A stretch of DNA of 5,534 bases from Acidobacteriota bacterium (GTDB taxonomy: Bacteria > Acidobacteriota > Terriglobia > Acidiferrales > UBA7541). The notes under the pieces are model-generated. The model did not search any database. It was not told the origin of the DNA and saw only the letters and a list, made by a program, of their open reading frames with translations. Shown here one piece after another: positions 1 to 5,534 of the stretch (position 1 is the first letter of the stretch; the number at the start of each line of letters is the position of its first letter). A program made the translations under genes and the position numbers. The stretch covers positions 1,766 to 7,299 of the forward strand of contig PKWH01000057.1 in the NCBI GenBank assembly GCA_003131985.1. The letters are read 5' to 3'.

Positions 1-1097
1 CCGCCCATCGCGTGAATCACGCTGCCCGCGGCCAAGAAGAGCAAGCCTTTGAAAAACGCATGCGTCATCAAATGGAAAATTCCAGCGGCGTAAGCTCCCA
101 CACCGCAACCGAGGAACATGTAACCGAGCTGCGAGATGGTTGAATATGCCAGAACTTTTTTGATGTCCGTCTGCACCAGCGCAATCGTCGCGGCATAGAA
201 CGCCGTGACCGCGCCCACGATTGCCACAACGAACATCGCAATCGGCGCGCGCGAAAACAGCGGATGCATTCGCGCAACCATATACACGCCCGCAGTCACC
301 ATGGTAGCGGCGTGGATCAGCGCGCTGACGGGCGTCGGACCCTCCATAGCGTCCGGCAGCCAAACGTACAGCGGCAACTGCGCAGATTTCCCGATCGCCC
401 CGGCGAAAAGAAGCAAGCAAATCCAAGTCAGCACGCCTGCTTGCGTGGCGCTTTCGGCCGGCATGTTCGCCGCCTTCGCAAAAACCGTCCCGAAATCCAC
501 GGAACTGAATGTCCAGAAGAGCAGCAAAATGCCGATGGTAAATCCGAAGTCGCCAATCCGCGTCGTGATGAATGCTTTTTTCCCCGCGCTGATCGCGGAC
601 TGTTTCAAAAACCAAAATCCGATCAGCAAGTAGCTGCACAGGCCCACGCCCTCCCATCCCACAAACATCAAAACGATATTTGCGGCCAGCACCAGCGTGA
701 GCATGAAGAAGACGAACAAATTCATGTACGCAAAGAAGCGGTAGTAGCCTTCATCGTGCGCCATGTAGCCGACGGAATAAATGTGCACCAGCAAGCTGAC
801 AAAAGTGACCACCAGCAACATGACGATGGTTAGGTGGTCCATCTGGAGCGCGAAATCCACTTTGAACGATCCGGCCGACATCCAATTGAAATAATTCTTG
901 AAAAACGAAACTTGCCCGGCGGGCAACAGCGAGAACTCTCGAATGGCTTCTAGCACGGAAAGGAAAGCCAGCGAAACAGACCCGATCCCAACGGAGTTCA
1001 CAACGAGCTTCGACCAGTTCTTGCCCAGCAAGCCGTTGATCGCCGCCCCGGCCAGCGGCAGCGCAAGAATGACCCAGAGATGATCGAGTATCGGCAT
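1..1097 (-). CDS. nuoL: NADH-quinone oxidoreductase subunit L (partial, 3' end beyond window)
   Basis: This is the largest antiporter-like, proton-pumping subunit of the complex I membrane arm. The frame is open from ATG at 1097 to the left edge of the window, giving 365 complete residues of a family usually a little over 600, so the C-terminal part, including the long lateral helix, is outside. I read many hydrophobic segments. Hallmarks in order are YRFFAYMNLF near 119-128, GWEGVGLCSYLLIGFW at 147-162 with the conserved glutamate E149, GAIGKSAQLPL at 233-243 with K237, LPDAMEGPTPVSALIHAATM at 247-266 with H262, VQTDIKKVLAYSTISQLGYM at 308-327, and FHLMTHAFFKGLLF at 341-354 with H342, H346 and K350. 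These match the charged residues of the NuoL proton path. The start overlaps the nuoK stop by one base (TGATG). The upstream sequence has only a weak Shine-Dalgarno match, so reinitiation after nuoK is likely (inference). No frameshift or internal stop is seen. Confidence 0.97.
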   Translation of the reverse strand, partial: MPILDHLWVILALPLAGAAINGLLGKNWSKLVVNSVGIGSVSLAFLSVLEAIREFSLLPAGQVSFFKNYFNWMSAGSFKVDFALQMDHLTIVMLLVVTFVSLLVHIYSVGYMAHDEGYYRFFAYMNLFVFFMLTLVLAANIVLMFVGWEGVGLCSYLLIGFWFLKQSAISAGKKAFITTRIGDFGFTIGILLLFWTFSSVDFGTVFAKAANMPAESATQAGVLTWICLLLFAGAIGKSAQLPLYVWLPDAMEGPTPVSALIHAATMVTAGVYMVARMHPLFSRAPIAMFVVAIVGAVTAFYAATIALVQTDIKKVLAYSTISQLGYMFLGCGVGAYAAGIFHLMTHAFFKGLLFLAAGSVIHAMG

Positions 1098-1405
1098 CAG
1101 AATTTCAGAAGGTCCACGCGCTCAATGTTCAGCGACCGGCGATTCTGATAAATCGTAATCACAATCGCGAGGCCAACGGCCGCTTCCGCCGCGGCGACAA
1201 CAATCACAAAGAAGACGAATACCAATCCGTCCAGTTGATTCCACGCGCGCGCAAAGGCCACAAAGGCCAGATTCACGGCGTTCAGCATCAGCTCGATGGC
1301 CATGAAGATCGTGATGATGTTCCGCTTGAATACGAACGCCACCACGCCGAGCCCGAAAAGAATGGCGCTGAGCGCCAGATAATAGGAAATTGGAACGACG
1401 CTCAT
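1097..1405 (-). CDS. nuoK: NADH-quinone oxidoreductase subunit K
   Basis: This is a small membrane subunit of complex I (homologue of mitochondrial ND4L and of MnhC/MrpC), 102 residues, the normal family length. Three hydrophobic helices are visible, at about 5-25, 30-52 and 60-86. The two family-defining membrane glutamates are present: E38 in the AIELMLNAVNL segment and E74 in AAAEAAVGLAI. In the family these link the quinone-site subunits to the antiporter-like pumps. The C-terminal tail (YQNRRSLNIERVDLLKF) is short and charged, as usual. The ATG overlaps the nuoJ stop by 4 nt (ATGA) and has a good GAGG Shine-Dalgarno 5 nt upstream. The TGA stop shares its last base with the nuoL ATG. The gene sits in the canonical J-K-L order with no defect seen. 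Confidence 0.97.
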   Translation of the reverse strand: MSVVPISYYLALSAILFGLGVVAFVFKRNIITIFMAIELMLNAVNLAFVAFARAWNQLDGLVFVFFVIVVAAAEAAVGLAIVITIYQNRRSLNIERVDLLKF

Positions 1406-1911
1406 TCGTCCCTCTTCGCCAGAACCAGCGCGCCTAAAATGGCGATCAATATCAAAATCGACGTCGCTTCAAACGGGAACAGATATTTCTGGAAGAGCTG
1501 CATTGATAGATCGCGCGTCGAAACCATCACGTTGGCGGAGCCCGCGCCGTTAGCCGGCGTTTTGCCAATCAGCGAATGCGCCATCCAATGTGCCAGCTCG
1601 AGAAGCAGGAAAATGCCGAGCGGAAGCCCGGCGTATTTCGCAATCTTGCTAAAGTCGGTCCGTTCTTCCGTGCCCGCATTCAGCAGCATGATCACGAAAA
1701 CAAAAAGAACCATGATCGCGCCTGCGTACACGATGATCTGCACCGCTGCGATGAATTCCGCGCCGAGCATCAGATACAGCACGGCCAGCGACATCATCAC
1801 CAAAATCAACGCTAGCGCGCTGTGGATCGGTTCGCGGGCCAGAATCAACAGCAGCGCCCCGCCCACTGAGATCAGCGCGAAAACGAAAAACAAAATGAAA
1901 GGCAGGCTCAT
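1402..1911 (-). CDS. nuoJ: NADH-quinone oxidoreductase subunit J
   Basis: This is a membrane subunit of complex I (ND6 homologue) that helps couple quinone reduction to the pumps; 169 residues, within family range. About five hydrophobic helices can be seen, near 4-23, 29-49, 53-78, 94-113 and 147-165. The strongest signature is GAEFIAAVQIIVYAGAIMVL (50-69), the conserved third helix that contains a pi-bulge in solved structures. The C-terminal helix LFPFEATSILILIAILGALV (144-163) is also typical. The same frame stays open upstream to 2301, but that 130-residue stretch is basic, not hydrophobic, and lies antiphase over nuoH, so I reject the longer start. ATG at 1911 overlaps the nuoH TGA in an ATGA junction, with a weak GGTGA-type ribosome site inside the end of nuoH. 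It follows nuoH directly, where nuoI normally lies. Confidence 0.96.
   Translation of the reverse strand: MSLPFILFFVFALISVGGALLLILAREPIHSALALILVMMSLAVLYLMLGAEFIAAVQIIVYAGAIMVLFVFVIMLLNAGTEERTDFSKIAKYAGLPLGIFLLLELAHWMAHSLIGKTPANGAGSANVMVSTRDLSMQLFQKYLFPFEATSILILIAILGALVLAKRDE
1410..1416 (-). promoter_or_regulatory. Ribosome binding site for nuoK
   Basis: AAGAGGG on the minus strand, inside the last codons of nuoJ, has its GAGG core 5 nt from the nuoK ATG (1403-1405). It is the best Shine-Dalgarno match among the membrane-arm genes here. It supports this ATG as the start and allows independent initiation in addition to coupling through the ATGA overlap. Confidence 0.7.
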
Positions 1912-3131
1912 CCGTGCTTCACCAGCAGAGGAAAGATAATCCACAGCGCGGTCCCCACCAGATTTGCAAGCGAAACCGGCAGCAGCAGCTTCCAGCCGAA
2001 CGACATCAACTGGTCGTAACGAAAACGCGGCAGCGTTCCGCGAGTCCAAACATAAAAGAAAATCAAGCAGCCCACTTTCAGCAGGAACCAGAACGGCCCC
2101 TGAATCACCGGCATCACCGCGGGGAGAAGGCAAAGCGCTCCAAGAACCAGGGCGCCAAAAGTAATCACGATCAGCTGAATTCGCGCAATGCCCCTCGCCA
2201 CGACGGCTGCGTCGTAGCCTAGATAAATCCCGAGCCCCAGCAACGCAACCGCCGGCAAGTATTGAAGAAAAGTCCAGGTCTCCGGAAAGGGAGAGAGCCA
2301 TCCGCCCAGAAACAGAATCGTCGCCAGAAAAGAGACGGTGAGCATGTTTGCATATTCAGCCATAAAGAACATGGCGAATTTAAAGCTGGAATATTCAGTA
2401 TGAAAACCGGCTACCAGTTCCGTTTCAGCCTCCGGCAAATCAAACGGAACCCGATTCGTCTCCGCGATCGCCGACGTGAAATAGCACAGAAACCCGATAC
2501 ACTGCGGAAACACGTGCCAGCGGGGAAGGAACGGCAGGTAACGATAATATCCGCTCTGGTCTCCCACCATTTCGCTGAAATTCAGCGTGCCCGCCAGCAG
2601 GACAACGCCGACGACCGAAAGCGTCAGCGCAACTTCGTAGCTGATCATTTGCGCCGAACTTCGCAGCCCGCCCAGCAGCGGATACTTGCTGTTGGAAGAC
2701 CATCCCGCCAAGGCCACGCCGTACACGCCGATAGACGTGATGGCGAAAACAAACATCAGTCCGATATTTACATTCGCGACAATCAGCTGCGTCGGCTGCC
2801 CCAGAATCTTAATAGTCGCCGGCCCAAACGGAATCAGCGCGATCGTGGTGAGCGCCAGCGACAACGCCAAAAAGGGCGCGAGGATATACAAAAATTTATC
2901 CGCGCCCGGAGGTGTCAGATCTTCTTTGAAAAGGAATTTCACGCCGTCGGCAAGCGGCTGCAGCAATCCGTGCGCGCCGACGTAGTAAGGACCCCAGCGC
3001 GATTGAATGTGCGCCACGACCTTGCGTTCAAACCAGGTAAGGTAAGCCAGCGTCGTCAAACTCAAAAACAGCAAAATGACGATCTTGACTACCGATACCA
3101 CCAGGACTGCATGCTGGGTGACGAACTCCAC
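1908..3131 (-). CDS. nuoH: NADH-quinone oxidoreductase subunit H, enlarged form
   Basis: This is the membrane subunit (ND1 homologue) that joins the hydrophilic arm to the membrane arm and forms much of the quinone chamber. Signatures in order are TWFERKVVAHIQSRWGP (32-48), GLLQPLADGVKFLFKED (55-71), LLGGLRSSAQMISYE (152-166), the acidic loop AETNRVPFDLPEAETELVAG (223-242) followed by FHTEYSSFKFAMFFMAEYAN (243-262), and the C-terminal TLPRFRYDQLMSFGWKLLLP (366-385). At 407 residues it is longer than the roughly 325 of E. coli. The extra length lies between LGGWLSPFP (275-283) and QGPFWFLLK (344-352), a join that is nearly direct in E. coli. This insert reads as two further hydrophobic helices. 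The start is GTG at 3131: an in-frame TAA lies 12 nt upstream and there is no earlier start codon. The start overlaps the end of nuoG by 43 nt. The stop forms an ATGA overlap with nuoJ. Confidence 0.96.
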   Translation of the reverse strand: MEFVTQHAVLVVSVVKIVILLFLSLTTLAYLTWFERKVVAHIQSRWGPYYVGAHGLLQPLADGVKFLFKEDLTPPGADKFLYILAPFLALSLALTTIALIPFGPATIKILGQPTQLIVANVNIGLMFVFAITSIGVYGVALAGWSSNSKYPLLGGLRSSAQMISYEVALTLSVVGVVLLAGTLNFSEMVGDQSGYYRYLPFLPRWHVFPQCIGFLCYFTSAIAETNRVPFDLPEAETELVAGFHTEYSSFKFAMFFMAEYANMLTVSFLATILFLGGWLSPFPETWTFLQYLPAVALLGLGIYLGYDAAVVARGIARIQLIVITFGALVLGALCLLPAVMPVIQGPFWFLLKVGCLIFFYVWTRGTLPRFRYDQLMSFGWKLLLPVSLANLVGTALWIIFPLLVKHG

Positions 3132-5236
3132 GGCGTATCTTTAGCCTCTTTGGTGGATGCGAGCCTGGAACAATATCGCCCCAGGCTTCCGCTCGAAAAT
3201 AGATTATCGTGTGAAGAGAAAACCGCACCCGCCGGCACTTCATAGTTCGGCTCCGGCGATTTGCAAGCCGCGCTCGTAAGTTCCGCGCCACCCGCGAGCA
3301 GTCCGGCGACCGAGACATCGTAGCCAGCCACGTTTTGCCGGATTTCATCGAACGCCGCTTCCGGCGTGCGCAAACGTATCGGCGTGCCCAAGCCGAGCAT
3401 TCCGAGTTGATGCGAAAGAATGCGCAGCAAATCGAAGTCGCTTCGCGGCCCCTGCGGATCTATCGAGCGATGCGTCATCTGCACTTCGCCCGACGTATTC
3501 GTAAGCGTGCCGTCTTTTTCGTATGACGAGGCCGCAGGCAACACAACGTCAGCGCGCTGCGCTGTCTCGGTTAAAAACATGTCATGCACCACGAGCAGTT
3601 CGAGGCCGGCCAATCGATCGGGCTGCGCAACTCCAAAAGTCTTCACCGGATTCGCGCCCACCACATACATCGCTTTCAACTTTCCCGTCACTGCTGCTTC
3701 CATCATCGCGCGAGCAGTCAGGCCTGGCGCAGCAGCGATCTCGCCCCCCCAGAGTTTGCTAAAACGCGCACGCTCTGATTTGTCGGCGAGAGGTGCGTAC
3801 CCGGGCAACCGGATGGGAAGAATTCCCATGTCGGCAGCGCCGCGCGAATTCGAGTAATCGCCGAGCGCCATATAGCGCGTCTGTCCAGCGAGGCGCGAGC
3901 CAAACGCAACCAGATCGCGAATCGCCCCGCCTTGAATATCGGCGCCAAAGAGAATCACTACATCCGATTCCTTTTCCAGCGCCGCTTTCATTTGCCCCAG
4001 CGATTCCGAAACGCTTTGCTCGAACTGGCCTTCACCCGTCGCCAGCCAACGCACCGCCGCAGCTTCTCCGCCTTTAGCAGTTTCCACACCCTGCACAGCT
4101 TGGCGATGAATCTTGCTTGGCTGTCCATTGATTGCGTAAAAACGCGCCTGATGGTGACGCACTCCAGTCCGAATTTGCCAGGCGACCAGAGGATTCTGGT
4201 TCGTCACGTCGTTGCCAATCAGCAAAACCGCGTTCGCCTTATAAACATCCGCCATGGTGGCCTGCGCGTCTTTAGCTTTAGGTCCCAAGACAGCCGCGAG
4301 CCCCGCGTAATCCGCCGTTCGGTGATGGTCGATGTTATTGGTCCCCAGCGTAGCCCGCGCAAACCGGTTCAGCAGATAGTTTTCTTCGTTCGTAGTGTGA
4401 TTCGAGCCGATTACGCCAATCGCATTCGCTCCATGTTTTTCGCGAACTTGCTTCAGCCGCCGCGCGATCTCTTCCAGCGCGTCTTCCCAGCTCGCAGCTT
4501 CCAGTTTGCCGTTGCGCACGCCAAGCGTCGTCTTGCAGCCGTTCGAGCAGTGCGTACAAGGATCCGGCACATATTTCATTTCCCACGGCCGCGTCTGATA
4601 ACGGTAAGTTCCGCTCGTCAGCGCGCCGACCGGGCAAATATCGATGCACATGCCGCACTCTTCGCAAGCCAGCTCGCCCGGCTTATTCGGCAGGATTACG
4701 GAATTCACGCCGCGCGAACCAACGCCGAGCGCTTTCACATCCATCCCTTCATCGCAAACGCGCACGCAGCGGAAGCACAAAATGCACCGCGGCGCATCGT
4801 AATAAACCAGCGGCGACCACTTTTCTTCCGGGTAGTGCAGTTTTTCCTCGTTGAAGCGGCTATGGTCGAGCCCGTAGCGAAAAGTCATGTCCTGCAATTC
4901 ACACTCGCCGCCCTTGTCGCAAACGGGACAATCCAGCGGATGGTTCGAAAGCAGAAACTCGATCATGTCCTTGCGCGCCTTGTGAACTTGCGGCGTATCG
5001 GTCTTAACAACCATGCCCTCGACAGCCACCAGCGTGCATGCCGTTTGCAGCTTTGGCGTTTTCTCCACTTCCACCAAGCACATGCGGCAAGCCGCCTGCA
5101 GCGAAAGCCCAGGGTAGTAGCAGAACGACGGAACCTCGATGCCTTTGCGTTTGGCCGCTTCGATTACAAGCGTCCCCGCTGCCGTGGTGAGTTTCTCGTC
5201 GTTGATCGTAAACGTAATTTGTTTTACTTCTGGCAT
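3089..5236 (-). CDS. nuoG: NADH-quinone oxidoreductase subunit G with doubled 4Fe-4S module and incomplete N7 motif
   Basis: This is the large peripheral-arm subunit that wires electrons from NuoF towards NuoI; 715 residues. The N-terminal 2Fe-2S ferredoxin domain has C39, C50, C53 and C67 (cluster N1b). Next is H99-x3-C103-x2-C106-x5-C112 (N5). Two ferredoxin-like motifs follow, C151/C154/C157/C161 and C191/C194/C197/C201. E. coli and mitochondrial homologues bind one cluster (N4) here, using the first three cysteines and the last. Then CTHCSNGC (227-234) supplies three N7 cysteines. The fourth, expected about 28 residues on, is absent, and no cysteine occurs between 235 and 657. The remainder is the molybdopterin-oxidoreductase-like fold, with LLIGNDVTNQNPL (338-350), VGANPVKTFG (526-535) and ADVVLPAASSYEKDGTLTN (562-580). 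In complex I this fold is generally without Mo cofactor. The start is ATG at 5236, 7 nt after nuoF, with AGGA 5 nt upstream. The hydrophilic tail (from about 695) overlaps nuoH. NuoG identity is secure; the gap at 240-245 may be real or an assembly error. Confidence 0.96.
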   Translation of the reverse strand: MPEVKQITFTINDEKLTTAAGTLVIEAAKRKGIEVPSFCYYPGLSLQAACRMCLVEVEKTPKLQTACTLVAVEGMVVKTDTPQVHKARKDMIEFLLSNHPLDCPVCDKGGECELQDMTFRYGLDHSRFNEEKLHYPEEKWSPLVYYDAPRCILCFRCVRVCDEGMDVKALGVGSRGVNSVILPNKPGELACEECGMCIDICPVGALTSGTYRYQTRPWEMKYVPDPCTHCSNGCKTTLGVRNGKLEAASWEDALEEIARRLKQVREKHGANAIGVIGSNHTTNEENYLLNRFARATLGTNNIDHHRTADYAGLAAVLGPKAKDAQATMADVYKANAVLLIGNDVTNQNPLVAWQIRTGVRHHQARFYAINGQPSKIHRQAVQGVETAKGGEAAAVRWLATGEGQFEQSVSESLGQMKAALEKESDVVILFGADIQGGAIRDLVAFGSRLAGQTRYMALGDYSNSRGAADMGILPIRLPGYAPLADKSERARFSKLWGGEIAAAPGLTARAMMEAAVTGKLKAMYVVGANPVKTFGVAQPDRLAGLELLVVHDMFLTETAQRADVVLPAASSYEKDGTLTNTSGEVQMTHRSIDPQGPRSDFDLLRILSHQLGMLGLGTPIRLRTPEAAFDEIRQNVAGYDVSVAGLLAGGAELTSAACKSPEPNYEVPAGAVFSSHDNLFSSGSLGRYCSRLASTKEAKDTPWSSSPSMQSWWYR
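3145..3150 (-). promoter_or_regulatory. Probable ribosome binding site for the nuoH GTG start
   Basis: AAGAGG on the minus strand stands 13 nt before the nuoH GTG, longer than the usual 5-9 nt, and lies wholly inside the nuoG coding sequence. Between the two is an in-frame TAA (3141-3143) that rules out a longer NuoH. The next in-frame GTG, at 3099-3101, has no purine-rich site ahead of it, so the first GTG is preferred. Confidence 0.45.
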
Positions 5237-5241
5237 GCGAG

Positions 5242-5245
5242 TCCT
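5242..5245 (-). promoter_or_regulatory. Ribosome binding site for nuoG
   Basis: AGGA on the minus strand lies 5 nt before the nuoG ATG (5234-5236) and overlaps the nuoF TAG stop. A GGGAG at 5252-5256 is another purine-rich match but stands 15 nt away. The arrangement fixes the nuoG start and suggests that ribosomes ending nuoF can start nuoG directly (inference). Confidence 0.65.
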
Positions 5246-5534
5246 AGGAAGCTCCCACGATCATCTCCGCAGGTTTGAACGAACATTTCCCGCGAAGGTG
5301 GTCCTCAAATTCGTGCCGCCATTTTTTGACGATACTGATGGTCGGCAGCGCCGCTGCGTCTCCCAGCGGACAGAACGTGCGGCCCAGCATGTTTTTCGAA
5401 AGCTCGTCAATCAGCGGAATATCTTCGGCGCGTCCTCCGCCGTCATGAAAACGGTCGAGCAGCTTCCGCAGCCACGCCGTGCCTTCGCGGCACGGAATGC
5501 ACCAGCCGCAGGATTCGTGCGCATAAAAATGCAT
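5244..5534 (-). CDS. nuoF: NADH-quinone oxidoreductase subunit F (partial, C-terminal end only)
   Basis: This is the NADH- and FMN-binding subunit of complex I, where NADH is oxidised. Only the last 96 codons plus the stop are in the window. The N-terminal NADH/FMN-binding Rossmann-like region lies beyond the right edge. The terminal methionine codon at 5534 is almost certainly internal, since the family motif (FYAHESCGWC) starts two residues later and is hundreds of residues into the protein. Ligands of the 4Fe-4S cluster N3 are all present: C9, C12 and C15 of this fragment (ESCGWCIPCREG) and C55 in RTFCPLGDAA, with the usual spacing of about 39 residues between the third and fourth. The tail (KKWRHEFEDHLRG) is typical. 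The TAG stop at 5244-5246 is followed by nuoG after 7 nt, the normal F-G order. The frame is intact. Confidence 0.97.
   Translation of the reverse strand: MHFYAHESCGWCIPCREGTAWLRKLLDRFHDGGGRAEDIPLIDELSKNMLGRTFCPLGDAAALPTISIVKKWRHEFEDHLRGKCSFKPAEMIVGAS

Noticed and set aside
1..1097. nuoL as a pseudogene or non-coding stretch, because no closed frame covers it
   Set aside because: Reading the minus strand from ATG at 1097 gives 365 uninterrupted residues with all NuoL hallmarks. It is simply cut by the window edge.
1912..2301. A possible 130-residue N-terminal extension of NuoJ
   Set aside because: The frame is open, but the residues are basic and low in structure and lie over nuoH. The family start MSLPF at 1911 fits the usual NuoJ length and the ATGA junction.
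2262..3245. A 327-codon open frame on the plus strand, antisense to nuoH
   Set aside because: The product is dominated by Arg, Gln, Lys and Asp, the complement of a hydrophobic membrane gene. It shows no motif and no convincing ribosome site, so it is a shadow of nuoH.
3744..3750. A run of seven C on the plus strand (G7 in nuoG) as a possible frameshift or phase-variation tract
   Set aside because: The NuoG frame continues correctly on both sides (KLWGGEI then AAAPGLTARA), matching the family pattern. Seven bases is too short to claim phase variation.
3932..5278. A 448-codon open frame on the plus strand, antisense to nuoG
   Set aside because: The predicted protein is rich in Arg, His, Phe and Ala with no recognisable domain. 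It lies over a clear NuoG with all its motifs. Long antisense frames are expected opposite codon-biased GC-rich genes.
1..5534. A novel mobile element, defence system, CRISPR array or RNA gene in the window
   Set aside because: All bases except the 7-nt nuoF-nuoG gap fall in recognisable complex I genes. I saw no repeat array, transposase, tRNA-like fold or terminator. The unusual points are variations inside a known operon.

Overview
The window is one piece of a bacterial respiratory complex I (NADH:quinone oxidoreductase, nuo) operon, read entirely on the minus strand. In transcription order, from high to low coordinates, it holds nuoF (3' end only), nuoG, nuoH, nuoJ, nuoK and nuoL (5' two-thirds only). 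Coding is wall to wall. The only intergenic gap is 7 nt between nuoF and nuoG, and the other junctions overlap by 43, 4, 4 and 1 nt. No stretch of 300 bases lacks a gene. I see no tRNA, rRNA, mobile element, CRISPR array, internal promoter or terminator. The promoter and terminator must lie outside the window.

The DNA is moderately GC-rich by eye. The protein style (NuoG with a doubled ferredoxin-type 4Fe-4S module, NuoH enlarged by an extra hydrophobic segment) suggests an environmental, non-proteobacterial bacterium. Acidobacteriota (Terriglobia-like) is my best guess, from remembered family resemblance only and with moderate-to-low confidence.

Layout: 5244-5534 is the NuoF C-terminus with the N3 cluster cysteines. 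3089-5236 is NuoG, the electron-wiring subunit. 1908-3131 is NuoH, the quinone-site/proton-translocating membrane subunit. 1402-1911 is NuoJ, 1097-1405 is NuoK and 1-1097 is NuoL (antiporter-like pump). Electrons from NADH enter at NuoF (FMN, N3) and pass along the NuoG clusters. They would then need NuoI (N6a/N6b) and NuoB (N2) to reach quinone at NuoH/NuoD, which drives proton pumping in the J/K/L arm.

This is a known system, but three things depart from the textbook form. nuoI is absent from its usual place between nuoH and nuoJ. NuoG keeps three of the four N7 cysteines, because a short stretch carrying the fourth is missing in frame. NuoH carries about 59 extra residues that look like two added membrane helices. 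NuoG also has eight cysteines where the E. coli and mitochondrial subunits bind only one 4Fe-4S cluster.
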